From Cyanobacteria bacterium SBLK (GTDB lineage: Bacteria > Cyanobacteriota > Cyanobacteriia > Cyanobacteriales > Spirulinaceae): a stretch of 64,000 nt of DNA. Both the position numbers and the translations under genes were made by a program. Location of the stretch: NCBI GenBank assembly GCA_017746715.1, contig JAGHZQ010000088.1, positions 1 to 64,000 of the forward strand, read 5' to 3'. This document shows, piece by piece, positions 42,163-52,248 of the stretch. Position 1 is the stretch's first letter; the number at the start of each line of letters is the position of its first letter. Below the pieces are notes generated by a model. That model had not been told where the DNA came from, ran no database searches, and saw only the letters and a list, made by a program, of their open reading frames with translations.

Positions 42163-44268
42163 TTATAAAGTCTCGATCGCTAAAGGTAAAGCCGCATGAA
42201 CGAGAGATAACAAAGGTCCGGTTTGTTCTGTCCCGTTAACGGCGAGATCGCTGTGACAGAGATAGAGGCGTTTTTCCGTTCGTGCCAGCAAATCCCATAA
42301 AATGCGTGCTAACCGCGCCTTATCGGCTTCTAATCGATCCTCTGGAGTTAAAGAAAATCCAGACCAATCCTTGAGAAAAAAGTGAGAAGCAAATAACTCC
42401 GTTGCTCCCCCAATTTGCCAGAGGCTCGATCCCGCATCCAGCCAAAAATGCCAAGGATGGGAACGATGCAAGGAGCGGTATTGAAAGATCGTTGCAAGGG
42501 TAATGGCATTCGGTTCGTTTACGCCCCAAGGTCTGGCAGGACGGGCATTGGCGGTAATCGTCCCCCGGCGCAGGAGTTGGATGAATTGGGCGATAGTGTC
42601 GGTTTGCGATCGCCCTTGGGGTTCGTTTTGCCGCAGTCGGCGATCGGTCTCCCAAAAGTGCCTCGCCGCCTCCATTAATTCCCGCAAAGCGGCGAGTTGA
42701 GGGTAGGTTAAGTTACTGCCATTCCACAAAAAATCCTTCATGGCCCGATCTAAAAGGGCACGGGGGCTTTGTTTTTGCCGTTTAGCCTCCTCGATCCACT
42801 GGCGAATCCCCTCATAAGCATTCATCGCCCGATGTCCCAAACGATCCCAACGGGGATAAGTTTCTCCCGGTTTGAGGTGAGGATAGTCGAGATCGAAATA
42901 GTAGCAGCGATCGGCTAAAATCCCCGCCCGGACGGGATCGATATCGGCAATAAATCGTCCATCGTCTTCTTCTTTTGCTTCCCAACGCCGACTTAAAATA
43001 ACCAGCATTTCCCCCACGGTTTCTCGTTCCACTAAACGTCCCAAACCCGGATAAATCAGAGTGAGGAGAGTGAGAAGGGCGCGGACGAGAGGAGAACTAA
43101 TAAGAGGTCGCTGTTCGTTGAGGGGTTCGATCGCGATGCCCCGTTGGGTGAAAATTTCCATGAGGGTATAGCGGGCGATCGCGTCCAAACCGGGGGCGAT
43201 AATGGCGATTTCTCCGGGTTGTACCTGTTTTTTTTGAATGGCATCGATAATAATTTCGGCGGTTTGGCGCAACAGGGCCGATCGCGAAATGGCTTGAATG
43301 AGGGAGACGGAAGGCGGTAAACCGGGCAGAAAAACGGGTTCGATCGCCAGTTGAATTGCTATGTCTGCCAATTCTGGGGCGAGTCCCGCCGATCGCTGTA
43401 ATTCTTCGACCGTATCGCAGCGATCGCCCAATTCTTTCAGATACTCGGGATCGGCATTCAGTCCCCTTCTCGATTGACCGTTGGGGTTATAAGTGAAGGT
43501 TGCAAAGATGCCCTCATCCAGGAAAAAATCGAATAAGTCCTTGGCAATGGCAGGATAATCGTCGGTATCGTCGGCAAAAATGGCTTGAAAGCGACGGCGT
43601 AGGTGTTTTTGATAGATGCGATCGTCGAGTAAATAACGCCAGTACAGTTCGTAAATAATGCCATAACTGAGCAATCCTCTCTCTAAGCACCACTGTCGCC
43701 ATTGCAATAATAATTTTCCCCGCAATTCACTGGTTTGCTCTGATTTTTCCCATTCCGAGCCTCCCGCAAATCCCAATTGTAAAAGTTGGGGAATGTCTTC
43801 TCCGGAAATGCCGCTCGCCCCTGCCAGTTGCAATAGATCTAAAGTTTGGCGAATGAAGCGATATTCGGTAATGCCCGCATTTTGCAGGTTTTCCTTATCC
43901 AACGCCGATCGCCATAGTTGCGTGGCGAGTTCTTGTTCGGTTTCCGGACGCAACCGTAAGGGAAATTGCGCTTTTAGGTTCAAACGTTGAAACAGGAGCG
44001 GCCAAAATAAGGTCACTTCATCAGCAATAAAACCGAGGGGGGTTTTGGCAACGAGAGGATAGCTTCCCGCGACTTCGGAAGCAAGGCGATCGGCTAAGGT
44101 GCGGCGGTTGCCATCGTTGGCGGCAAAAACGAGAATAGCTGGTGTTATCGGTTGCGATCGCGCTTTGGACGGGGTCGGCGAGTGTTTTCCGCTCAACCAC
44201 TGCTGAAATTCTTGCACGAGACGCGTTGTTTTGCCACTGCGGGTTGTACCGACGATCCAAAGAGACAT
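42163..44268 (-). CDS. UvrD/AddB-like helicase-family ATPase (cyanobacterial recombinase-type)
   Basis: A 701-aa protein with Walker A GTTRSGKTT (7-15, K13). The order of regions follows superfamily 1 helicases: an AxxNxx-type block (VFAANDGNRRTL), an IFADDTDDYP DExx-like box near 232-241, and GEIAIIAPGLDAIARYTLM in the second RecA half. It resembles AddB/UvrD-like proteins annotated in cyanobacteria as recombinase family. Lack of a C-terminal nuclease motif argues against an active AddB. A role in recombination repair is inferred. Confidence 0.7.
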   Translation of the reverse strand: MSLWIVGTTRSGKTTRLVQEFQQWLSGKHSPTPSKARSQPITPAILVFAANDGNRRTLADRLASEVAGSYPLVAKTPLGFIADEVTLFWPLLFQRLNLKAQFPLRLRPETEQELATQLWRSALDKENLQNAGITEYRFIRQTLDLLQLAGASGISGEDIPQLLQLGFAGGSEWEKSEQTSELRGKLLLQWRQWCLERGLLSYGIIYELYWRYLLDDRIYQKHLRRRFQAIFADDTDDYPAIAKDLFDFFLDEGIFATFTYNPNGQSRRGLNADPEYLKELGDRCDTVEELQRSAGLAPELADIAIQLAIEPVFLPGLPPSVSLIQAISRSALLRQTAEIIIDAIQKKQVQPGEIAIIAPGLDAIARYTLMEIFTQRGIAIEPLNEQRPLISSPLVRALLTLLTLIYPGLGRLVERETVGEMLVILSRRWEAKEEDDGRFIADIDPVRAGILADRCYYFDLDYPHLKPGETYPRWDRLGHRAMNAYEGIRQWIEEAKRQKQSPRALLDRAMKDFLWNGSNLTYPQLAALRELMEAARHFWETDRRLRQNEPQGRSQTDTIAQFIQLLRRGTITANARPARPWGVNEPNAITLATIFQYRSLHRSHPWHFWLDAGSSLWQIGGATELFASHFFLKDWSGFSLTPEDRLEADKARLARILWDLLARTEKRLYLCHSDLAVNGTEQTGPLLSLVHAALPLAIETL

Positions 44269-44360
44269 TTTATTAACTCCCCTCTACTGTTCCGGATTTG
44301 CTAACATACCACGTACATCTGTTAATTGGTTTGGTCTACGAGAAGAGAAATTGAAACGAC

Positions 44361-45710
44361 ATGAAATTCAAAAATGTCATCCGCAATGCCAAACGATGGT
44401 ACTATGGTACTCCAGAACGCGCTCTCGATGAAGCCTATCGCGCGGCGTTGAAAATTCAAGCCTTAGAAAACGACCATTTTGACGGGCAAAAGGTTTGTGC
44501 GGAGACTTGCGATCGCAGCGATCGGGTATTGGGATTATTTGAGGCAGAAGTGAAAAAATATTTGAAAAAAGCTAAAATTCGCCTAGCAGAATTTAACGCG
44601 ACACGAGACTGGTTGAGCGATCCTGACGAACCCAAACCCTCTTATTACGATCTCGCTGCGACCGATCCCACGGCGATCGTTCTGGAAAAACTCGATTTTA
44701 TCGATAAAGTTATTTCTAAATACGAAGCATCGCAACAGCTCCCACCGGAAAAATTATCCCTTGCTCTAGTTGCAGCGAAAGAAATGAAACAACTCTCGCC
44801 CTCTCGAGCAAATTCTCGCAGCACAGTCAAGAAAAAATTCGCCAGCGAACAGTTAATTGCGGCGATCGATATTAATAATAAACCCAATCTTGAAAGCGCG
44901 GTCGGTAAACGGGGAGCCGTGCCGCGATCGATTTTAAGTACTTTGAATCGCATTAAACGAGAAATCGGCCCGAATTCTGGAGAATCGGAAGAAGAAGTGG
45001 TGGATAAATTTCGCCAATCTAGAAATCGAACTTCTCTTTCGGTTAAATTTTTACTTCTCCTGATTATTATTCCTTTGTTAACTCACCAACTCACTAAAAC
45101 TTTTATTTTTAAACCCGCGATCGCTAACAATTTTTTCCATCAAAAAAGTGAAATTATTTTTCTCAATAAAGATTTACAAGATGAAGCATTTGCAGAATTA
45201 GAAGACTACGAACGGACATTAAAGTTTAGCCATTTTTTGCAGTTATCTCCAAAATTTAGCGATGAAGAAGTTGAAGACGAGCTAACTTTAAAAGCCGAGG
45301 AACTCGCAGAAAAATACCGCGATCTCGGTGCGGATGCAGTTGCTAATATTTTCGCCGATCTTGCTTCATTAATTGCTTTTGGTTGGGTTGTCTGGAGCAG
45401 TCGGGAGGAAGTGAAAATTTTAAAAGATTTTATTGACGAACTCATTTATGGATTGAGCGACTCTGCTAAAGCCTTTTTGATTATTCTCTTTACAGATATG
45501 TTTGTCGGATTCCACTCGCCTCACGGTTGGGAAGTGATTTTATCTGGAATTACGCGCCATTTTGGCCTGCCGGAAAGCCGAGATTTTAATTTCCTCTTTA
45601 TCGCAACTTTTCCCGTGATTCTCGATACGGTTTTGAAATATTGGATTTTCCGTTATTTAAACCGAATTTCTCCCTCTGCCGTCGCGACTTACAAAACTAT
45701 GAATGAATAA
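44361..45710 (+). CDS. pxcA: proton extrusion protein PxcA (CemA family)
   Basis: A 449-aa protein. The N-terminal half is soluble and charged, with a helical domain near 10-130. The CemA-type membrane region covers about 225-449: helix LSVKFLLLLIIIPLLTHQLT, then AFAELEDYERTLKF, DLASLIAFGWVVW, a helix containing AFLIILFTDMFVGFHSPHGWE, and DTVLKYWIFRYLNRISPSA at the end. PxcA (formerly CotA) is needed for light-driven Na+-dependent proton release and pH regulation, at the plasma membrane. Confidence 0.92.
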   Translation: MKFKNVIRNAKRWYYGTPERALDEAYRAALKIQALENDHFDGQKVCAETCDRSDRVLGLFEAEVKKYLKKAKIRLAEFNATRDWLSDPDEPKPSYYDLAATDPTAIVLEKLDFIDKVISKYEASQQLPPEKLSLALVAAKEMKQLSPSRANSRSTVKKKFASEQLIAAIDINNKPNLESAVGKRGAVPRSILSTLNRIKREIGPNSGESEEEVVDKFRQSRNRTSLSVKFLLLLIIIPLLTHQLTKTFIFKPAIANNFFHQKSEIIFLNKDLQDEAFAELEDYERTLKFSHFLQLSPKFSDEEVEDELTLKAEELAEKYRDLGADAVANIFADLASLIAFGWVVWSSREEVKILKDFIDELIYGLSDSAKAFLIILFTDMFVGFHSPHGWEVILSGITRHFGLPESRDFNFLFIATFPVILDTVLKYWIFRYLNRISPSAVATYKTMNE

Positions 45711-45763
45711 TTTTCTTAACATAAATTATTTGATTTTGACTTGACAATTGACTTTAATAAAAA

Positions 45764-45982
45764 TACACAAAGAACGAACGCCGAGATAGAGAAGTAAAAT
45801 TAAAACTCTACTCCATTCAAGGAGTGCGAGAATATTGGATTGTCAATCGCTTTACCCGACAGGTGGAAATTTATCATCGAGAAAATGCACAATTAAGATT
45901 AATAGCAACCCTGTTAGCAGAAGATGAAATAGCCTCCCCTCTGCTCCCCGGATTTACTTGCGCGATCGCTTATTTCTTTTAA
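45764..45982 (+). pseudogene. C-terminal fragment of a Uma2-family gene
   Basis: In one plus frame, after two stop codons, the text KNERRDREVKLKLYSIQGVR then EYWIVNRFTRQVEIYHREN and ITSPLLPGF-like EIASPLLPGFTC ends with TAA at 45980-45982. This matches the last third of Uma2 proteins. The nuclease core upstream is gone and no start codon fits, so it is a remnant. Confidence 0.85.
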
Positions 45983-46041
45983 CTTATACCCAATCCCCCA
46001 AAAAAGCGATCGTCAGCTGGTAAAGCAAAATATCCCGCGTT

Positions 46042-48387
46042 TTATTTTAGAATCTCATCAAATCCATCTAAACCAATCCTTGCAATAATCTGCGATCGCT
46101 GCTGTTGAAGTGCCTGTTCGAATGCTTCCTCGCCTAACTTGCCCTTTAAAATTGTTACCAAATTAGCAATCTGCCTTTGTCCGGTCGCATTCTTTTGCTC
46201 CAATAAGTACAGTCCCAAACAAGCATGAAATACAGCCGAGGGCAATTGACCGAGTTGATAGTTGACTTCCCCAAGGGTTGCATGACTCACTCCCTCCAAT
46301 TCCAAATTTCCTAATTGAATTGATATTGTCAAACTTTTTTCTAAATAAGATTTAGCATTGTTGCTCTGCTCTAGTATCAAATGAGCAATGCCCATGCTCA
46401 ATAGACAAAAGACTTCTGATAGAAAATCTTTGTGCTTTTCTAATAACATCATTCCTCGTTTCAGCCTTTCGATACAAGCCTCTATCTCTGAAAGAGCAAT
46501 ATGCTCTTGCTGTTGGGCCCGACGCACTTCTGCATATCCCAAATTGGCGATCGCATTGATTTCTCCCAAGGGATCCCCCATCTGACGGGCAAACAGCAAC
46601 GCCCTCTGTCCGAGATCGATCGCCTCTGCCAATTCCCCCAGACTGAGTTTTAAGCGACTCAAATGATTCAAATTGGCGACTTCACACTTGCGATCGGATT
46701 CTTGGCGGGCTAACTTGAGGGCTTCTTCATGTAAAAGTAGGGCGCGATCGCGATTGTTCGTCCATTGTTGGGAATAGCCCAAGACTGTGAGAATGCGTGC
46801 CTTTTCTTGCTTTTTCTCGATGGTTTTGAGGGGGCGATCGAGATAGGCAATCGTGTCTCGAAAACCCTTACCCGTAAACGAGGCAAATACGCCGCCATAG
46901 ATAGGAAAATTATCTCGTTGGGCAAAGGTTCGCAAAATTTGCAGGGCAATTTGAAAACAAGCATTGGCAATCCGATCGCGATCGGATTCTAAAAGCCGTT
47001 CTGCTTGACGAAACCCATTGCTTAATTCACTCCAGATAATTGCAAACGTGAGAAATGTAGAGGCCGCGGCATCATTGCCTGCCTTAATATTGTAGGGTTG
47101 TTTGTCAAACCAGCCAACTAAACCCTCTTGAATACCTCGCAATAAAACGATTAACTCTACCCAAGCACTCAAGTCCAAACGGGTTTGTTCTCGAGCCAGA
47201 GATACGGCCGAGCGATTGTTCGACTGTTCGGAGAAGAACATTTTGGGCAATGGACTGCTAATTTGTTTTGCCCAGTAAGCCCAAGAATTATTTGCCCCTG
47301 CTTTTGACTCAAATCCCAATTGAGGTTTTTCGTATAGCCATCCCAACAAGTCTAGAGATGTATAAATCGACAATCCTTGCTCGAGTCCAGTTGCCAGAGC
47401 GTGAAGTTCGGCAACCGTACTGCGATCGCCATCGGATTCTCGAATTTGCTCTAACTCTTGTGCGAGGGATTCAATTTCTTTGCTGCTAAAGGTATGGGTT
47501 TGATTGGGATCGAGAATTTGCAAGAGAACGAACAGGCGATCGCTCTCCCCTGCATCGAGCAATTGAGCAACGGCATCGCTACAGGCATTTTGCGTCCTTT
47601 GAGTCTCTTGATATCGATTCCATGCTTCTTCTAAGGTGCTAAGTGCTCTAACTTGACGCTGGGCTTTCGCTTGCTTGACCTCGCTCGGGGCTGCTTTTAC
47701 CTTATCCCGAGCGAGGGTCATTTGCTCGATTAAACATCGTTCAAAAATCTCCCCCATACCGGGTTCTGGCTCTAGCTGCGCGACTAATTGCGTATAAACG
47801 TATTCTTTAGAGCCGATCTTTCCTTTGAGGGTATCGGCTACAATTTGTTGAATAAATGTGAAATAGCGATCGCTTAAAGATAAGTTTTCTGAATTTTGTG
47901 AAGGCATTTCTTCTTTCGGTTCTGGGCAATGTTCTCGACGATCGGTTCGTTCTGCAACAGATGGCGTTGAGATTAAAGGATCTATCTTGGGGGTTGGCGT
48001 TGGGGGAGGGCCAAGGAGAAATTCAGCCTCGTACCAATCTATTGCAGGGCTTTTCTCTTGGGGTTCTTCGTGAGATTCCGAATCATTCGTTGGTTCTTCT
48101 GAAGGGAATGCTAAAGTCGAGGGGTTGGGAGCGGTTGTTGGGTTATCGGTTAGACTTGGAGCAGAATCCACTAAAAATTCAGCCTCGTATCGATCGATTG
48201 GAAGGTCGCGAGATTGGGCGAGTTGCGTCTTATCTCTTTGTCTTCTATACAGAACGATCGCGGCGGCGATCGCCACCAGCACCAATCCGCATCCGATTGT
48301 AATCAAAGGGAGATAATGGCTGGGTTTAGCATTCTGCTGCGAAGTCGCATTGGTTGCCGACCATGGAATCTGCTGAATATACATCAA
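46042..48387 (-). CDS. membrane-anchored TPR protein
   Basis: A 781-aa protein with a membrane helix at about 29-49 (LITIGCGLVLVAIAAAIVLY) and a Pro/Ser/Glu linker. The linker has two related motifs, DRYEAEFLVDSAPS and DWYEAEFLLGPPPT. A helical region follows, and from about 530 to 740 tetratricopeptide repeats of the CHAT/kinesin-light-chain-like kind (LTVLGYSQQWTNNRDRALLL, HLSRLKLSLGELAEAIDLGQ, GEVNYQLGQLPSAVFHA). TPR scaffolds mediate protein-protein contacts. The partner is unknown, and no effector domain is attached. Confidence 0.8.
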   Translation of the reverse strand: MMYIQQIPWSATNATSQQNAKPSHYLPLITIGCGLVLVAIAAAIVLYRRQRDKTQLAQSRDLPIDRYEAEFLVDSAPSLTDNPTTAPNPSTLAFPSEEPTNDSESHEEPQEKSPAIDWYEAEFLLGPPPTPTPKIDPLISTPSVAERTDRREHCPEPKEEMPSQNSENLSLSDRYFTFIQQIVADTLKGKIGSKEYVYTQLVAQLEPEPGMGEIFERCLIEQMTLARDKVKAAPSEVKQAKAQRQVRALSTLEEAWNRYQETQRTQNACSDAVAQLLDAGESDRLFVLLQILDPNQTHTFSSKEIESLAQELEQIRESDGDRSTVAELHALATGLEQGLSIYTSLDLLGWLYEKPQLGFESKAGANNSWAYWAKQISSPLPKMFFSEQSNNRSAVSLAREQTRLDLSAWVELIVLLRGIQEGLVGWFDKQPYNIKAGNDAAASTFLTFAIIWSELSNGFRQAERLLESDRDRIANACFQIALQILRTFAQRDNFPIYGGVFASFTGKGFRDTIAYLDRPLKTIEKKQEKARILTVLGYSQQWTNNRDRALLLHEEALKLARQESDRKCEVANLNHLSRLKLSLGELAEAIDLGQRALLFARQMGDPLGEINAIANLGYAEVRRAQQQEHIALSEIEACIERLKRGMMLLEKHKDFLSEVFCLLSMGIAHLILEQSNNAKSYLEKSLTISIQLGNLELEGVSHATLGEVNYQLGQLPSAVFHACLGLYLLEQKNATGQRQIANLVTILKGKLGEEAFEQALQQQRSQIIARIGLDGFDEILK

Positions 48388-48698
48388 TCGCTGAATCGGG
48401 AAATTTTTAAAAATAATAGTGCTTCATATTTCTCATGATTTCGTTATATTGTTGTTATCAAAGGTGGGGAGAGACTTCTCATGAAGCGATCGCTCTCTAT
48501 CGAGTCAAGTTTAATGAGGCGAAAAAATAGCGAAATCTCATTTCTGAAGTATTGTTGCCGGGGTATTAGTGCCACCCCATACTCATTATGACTTGGGGTA
48601 AAACTAGCGGGTGCGTTATGAAGAATAATCTAGAAATTTTACAGCTAGATTGCTCTTGGCGATAACCGTGCTAGTCGTACCCCATTTAATCGTAAAGA
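48388..48698. other. 311-bp gap, no gene seen
   Basis: Contains CCCCATACTCATTATGACTTGGGG-type inverted text near 48575 that could form a hairpin downstream of the RNA-binding gene, and HIP1 sites. No credible open frame. Confidence 0.45.
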
Positions 48699-48986
48699 TT
48701 AATAGCGGCTGTTTCTGCGACCGCCACCACCGCCACCGCCTTCTTTCCGAGGGCGAGCTTTGTTGACTTTGAGTTCGCGACCCATCCACTCAGCTTCATC
48801 GAGGGCTTCGATCGCTTTTGTTTCGTCAGATTCCGACTCCATTTCTACAAAAGCAAACCCTCGGGGGCGATCGGTTTCGCGATCGCGGGGAATATGAACG
48901 CGCCTGACGGTACCGTATTCTGCGAAAACTCGGGTGAGATCGTCCTGCGTAACCTCATAGGCAAGATTGCCTACATAAATCGACAT
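48699..48986 (-). CDS. RNA-binding protein with one RRM (cyanobacterial Rbp type)
   Basis: A 95-aa protein. The RRM shows RNP2 IYVGNL at residues 3-8 and RNP1 RGFAFVEM (43-50). A short Gly-rich tail follows (EGGGGGGGRRNSRY). Cyanobacterial Rbp proteins are often cold-induced and bind mRNA; some direct transcripts of photosynthetic and membrane proteins to thylakoids. The gap upstream is long, consistent with a regulated 5' leader. Confidence 0.93.
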   Translation of the reverse strand: MSIYVGNLAYEVTQDDLTRVFAEYGTVRRVHIPRDRETDRPRGFAFVEMESESDETKAIEALDEAEWMGRELKVNKARPRKEGGGGGGGRRNSRY

Positions 48987-49462
48987 GATCCGTATTGTCC
49001 TTGATTAGATGTTTGATAACAAATGTGTAGTGAGCTAAGATTTCGGAGAGAAGCCTGTCAATACTCGATCGCAAATCGCAAAATCGTCAATACTGAAACA
49101 AAAGTTTATCGCCGTTCTTGATTCTCGATCGCTATCCTAGCACTTTTTCTGGAAAGTGGAATATTTGAAAATCAAAGAAAATACGCGCCTTTCACTATCG
49201 CCTCACCTTCGTAAACCCCTCGGTACTAGATATCTCAACTCAGCACAGCCAACAAAAACCCAAAGAGTATTGGTTTCGAAGAAACGACACCGCAATACTC
49301 TGGGGTTGGCTTTGCTCGGTTCAGAGATGGCTAGTGATGCTCGATCGGCACTGAACGCAAAGACGGCGATCCGCCGCCCCTAAATTGCAAGGTTGTCACA
49401 ATAATACAAAGGCACGTATTTCTTCTGATTATCATTCAATTGATGGATTTGTCAATTCTAGA
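48987..49462. other. 476-bp gap, probable leader/promoter of the RRM gene
   Basis: No gene with a ribosome site is visible on either strand; an open frame at 49156-49383 has poor composition. The left 150 bp form the leader of the RNA-binding gene. Two direct copies of GTCAATACT lie at 49057 and 49087. Confidence 0.45.
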
Positions 49463-50629
49463 TTAACTGGCCGATCGCAATAACAAGATGCCTCCAACAG
49501 CCAAACCGATGAAATTCGCCACCCAAGCTGCAAGCAGGGGGGGAAGGGATCCCAGTACTCCCATTTGTCCGGTGACGGTAAACAGCGTGTAATAACAGAA
49601 AATAATAATGACGCTCAAGCCAAAACTAGTGGCTTTGCTCGTATTGCGAGGTAAAACACCTAAAGCAGCCCCTACTAATCCGAAAACAAAACAGGCGAAA
49701 GGCAAAGAGATTTTTTGTTGAATTCGAACTTTGAGCTTGCGAACGGCGCGATCGTCCCCAGCTTGTCGAAAAAATTTCATCTGCGATCGCGCTTGAGCAA
49801 TACTTAATTCCGTATTGTCTCGAATGCGAGAAGCCAAATCCAAAGGCGTTCGCGGCAATTGTACTTGCTGGCGTTTAAATCGAAGTAAATTATCAATAGA
49901 GCCGTCAGGAGATAAAAAGTACATAATCCCATTAAAGAAATCCCATTTATTATCACTAAAATTCCATTCTGCCGACTCGGAAGTTAAGATTTGACTCACC
50001 GCACCGCTCGCGCGATCTAAGACAGTTAATCCCTGCATTTGTTTGCCGTCAAATCGTTCTGCATAAAATAAACGTTTTAAGATTTTCTCGGAATTTCCGT
50101 AATCATCTTGAATTGTTTCATATTCGGGATAAAAAATATTCTTATCTTGAAACAGGGGTTTATCCTGATTGAGTGCTTTTTCTAAGGTAATTGCAGCTTC
50201 ATAATTGGCAGAAGGAACGATCCAATCGTTAAAAATAAAAGTAATTCCCGTGATAACCAAACTCAATGCTAAAGCCGGAGCCACAATTCGATAAATACTC
50301 GCACCGACACTCCGCATCGCCACAATTTCACTATCGCTCGATAACTGTCCGTAAGCCATTAAGGCCGCAAGGAGCATGGACATGGGAAAGGAGTATAAAA
50401 CAAATTGGGGAACGCTGAATATTGCGACTTTAAAAGCAATGGAATTGGGTAAACCGTATTCTGTAACCCGTCGAACGAGATCGAAGAGGATTCCCACGGC
50501 AATTCCCAAAGCAGAAAACATCCCCATCCCAAAGAGAAAGGGGGGCAAGATTTCGCCCACAATGTAGCGATCCATCACCGAAATATGAAGAAGTCGATAA
50601 AAGGAAAAATTAGATTGACTAGTACTCAT
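49463..50629 (-). CDS. LptF/LptG-family lipopolysaccharide export permease
   Basis: A 388-aa YjgP/YjgQ permease. N-terminal helices (about 20-125, starting SVMDRYIVGEILPPFLFGMG) and C-terminal helices (about 305-385) frame a periplasmic beta-jellyroll. The coupling motif MRSVGASIYRI contacts the ATPase. In Lpt systems LptF and LptG form the inner-membrane channel that extracts LPS for transport. Only one permease gene is here, as in many cyanobacteria, so F or G cannot be distinguished. It is last in an operon with lptB and an LptA-like gene. Confidence 0.9.
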   Translation of the reverse strand: MSTSQSNFSFYRLLHISVMDRYIVGEILPPFLFGMGMFSALGIAVGILFDLVRRVTEYGLPNSIAFKVAIFSVPQFVLYSFPMSMLLAALMAYGQLSSDSEIVAMRSVGASIYRIVAPALALSLVITGITFIFNDWIVPSANYEAAITLEKALNQDKPLFQDKNIFYPEYETIQDDYGNSEKILKRLFYAERFDGKQMQGLTVLDRASGAVSQILTSESAEWNFSDNKWDFFNGIMYFLSPDGSIDNLLRFKRQQVQLPRTPLDLASRIRDNTELSIAQARSQMKFFRQAGDDRAVRKLKVRIQQKISLPFACFVFGLVGAALGVLPRNTSKATSFGLSVIIIFCYYTLFTVTGQMGVLGSLPPLLAAWVANFIGLAVGGILLLRSAS

Positions 50630-50661
50630 TACGCTTGCAAATTTTCTTGAAAACTACTATT

Positions 50662-51390
50662 TTAGTACACTTTAAATTGGTCTCCGAGATAATACTGTCG
50701 CACTAGACGATTCTCGTATAATTCTTCTGCACTGCCTGCCGCCAATATCTCCCCATCTCTCATGATATAGGCACGATCGGTAATGGCCAGGGTTTCTCTC
50801 ACATTGTGATCTGTAATTAAAATTCCCATATTGCGATCGCGCAGGCCTGCCACCAGATGTTGAATTTCCGAGACGGCGATGGGATCTACCCCGGCAAAGG
50901 GTTCGTCGAGCAAGAGAAATTTCGGGCCGTTGCGTCCGGTGGCAAGGGCGCGAGCGATTTCCGTGCGCCGTCTCTCTCCTCCAGAGACTTGATTGCCTTT
51001 GGTGCGAGAGACTTTATGAAGGCGAAACTCGCTTAAAAGCTCCTGCAAGCGCTTGGGATACTCTTCTGGGGGAACGTTGCCCTGCTCGAGGACGAGTTGA
51101 ATGTTTTCCCACACTGTCAAATCCCGAAAAATGCTGGCTTGTTGGGTCAAATAACCGATCCCCAGGTGCGATCGCTCGTTCAGGGTCAGGCGGGTAATAT
51201 TGCGATCGCCGAGCCAAACCGTGCCTTGATTGGGTTTGACCAGTCCAACGGCAATATAAAAAGTCGTGGTTTTCCCTGCCCCATTCGGTCCTAAGAGTCC
51301 GACGATTTCCCCTTGGGAAACGCTAATATTCACGCGATTGACTACCGCTCGCTTGCCATAAGTTTTATGGACGTTCTCTAATCGAATCAT
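50662..51390 (-). CDS. lptB: LPS export ABC transporter ATPase LptB
   Basis: A 242-aa cytoplasmic ABC ATPase with Walker A GPNGAGKTT (about 34-42), Q-loop LTQQASIFRDL, signature VSGGERRRTEIARAL, Walker B KFLLLDEPFAGVDP, and H-loop ITDHNVRETL. The sequence is close to LptB rather than Liv-type ATPases. It drives extraction of lipopolysaccharide by the permease encoded 32 bp downstream. A CAGTTAT heptamer array lies directly upstream. Confidence 0.95.
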   Translation of the reverse strand: MIRLENVHKTYGKRAVVNRVNISVSQGEIVGLLGPNGAGKTTTFYIAVGLVKPNQGTVWLGDRNITRLTLNERSHLGIGYLTQQASIFRDLTVWENIQLVLEQGNVPPEEYPKRLQELLSEFRLHKVSRTKGNQVSGGERRRTEIARALATGRNGPKFLLLDEPFAGVDPIAVSEIQHLVAGLRDRNMGILITDHNVRETLAITDRAYIMRDGEILAAGSAEELYENRLVRQYYLGDQFKVY

Positions 51391-51395
51391 GACTT

Positions 51396-51423
51396 CAGTT
51401 ATCAGTTATCAGTTATCAGTTGT
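51396..51423. repeat. heptanucleotide repeat (CAGTTAT)4
   Basis: Three CAGTTAT units and one CAGTTGT, between lptA-like and lptB. The array begins 5 bp upstream of the lptB ATG and excludes a standard SD, the same placement as at 25984. Confidence 0.85.
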
Positions 51424-51459
51424 CTCGATTTCGAGATCGCCAATACCCATTACCCAATT

Positions 51460-52107
51460 TTAGCGATTGCCATCGGGAAGGATTTCTTCGATGGGAGGTG
51501 GAGGCGGAAAATCACCATTATCGGGGGTGACTTCTTCTACGGGTTGAAAGACCCTCGGAGGCTCTAATGTTGGCGACTGGGGAATCTCTGCGTTTTCAGG
51601 GGGGCGATCGCTATAGGGTTCTTTAAAGGCGGGTTTGGGATTGTAGGGGGTTAAAGCGGGTTCTTTGGCTGGCGAAGTCGGTGCGTCGGGATCGGAAATA
51701 TAATAAACGGACTCGACTTGGCGATCTTCCCTTGGCGTTGCCACGGCTCGCCCTTCTTCAATGTAATAGGTAATAACTTCTCCTCGCACGCTATTGCCTT
51801 CTTGCAAAACATAGGCATTGCCCGTGAGGATGAGAACCCCTTCATTGCTAAAATATTGTGCTTGGGCGGAAGTCCCCTGCATTTGTCTGGCAGGGTAGTC
51901 AATGCGAACGTTGCCGCGAGCCGTCATCACGCCTGTCGCTTGATTGGCTTCTTGAATATCCGATCTCACGACGATTTGCCGCCCGACTTCTTGGGCTTTC
52001 GCAACACGAACATTCTGCCAGAGTGCCATTCCGCCGCCAGCTAGCACTAAAGGTCCGGCGATGGCAATGCTCCAGAATCGGCGTAAATTAAGATATCTAG
52101 AATTCAT
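51460..52107 (-). CDS. LptA/OstA-like periplasmic LPS transport protein
   Basis: A 215-aa protein. A signal anchor lies at about 10-35 (SIAIAGPLVLAGGGMALWQ). The OstA-type beta-jellyroll covers about 40-135 (VVRSDIQEANQATGVMTARG, YPARQMQGTSAQAQYFSNEG, LTGNAYVLQEGNSVRGEVIT). The C-terminal 70 residues are Pro-rich and acidic (PPPPPIEEI). LptA proteins bridge the periplasm and pass LPS to LptD. It is first in the operon with lptB and the permease. Confidence 0.88.
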   Translation of the reverse strand: MNSRYLNLRRFWSIAIAGPLVLAGGGMALWQNVRVAKAQEVGRQIVVRSDIQEANQATGVMTARGNVRIDYPARQMQGTSAQAQYFSNEGVLILTGNAYVLQEGNSVRGEVITYYIEEGRAVATPREDRQVESVYYISDPDAPTSPAKEPALTPYNPKPAFKEPYSDRPPENAEIPQSPTLEPPRVFQPVEEVTPDNGDFPPPPPIEEILPDGNR

Positions 52108-52248
52108 AGCCCAATATTAAGAATTAAAAGATAGCCCTGTTATATCGATCGTTGCTGGTCTAGAGCATAGCCGAAAGATCGATTGTTGCCCATTGAAAAG
52201 GGACGTTAGGAAACTGGGGTTGGTTTCCGCTAGAGCAACCCATATTTT

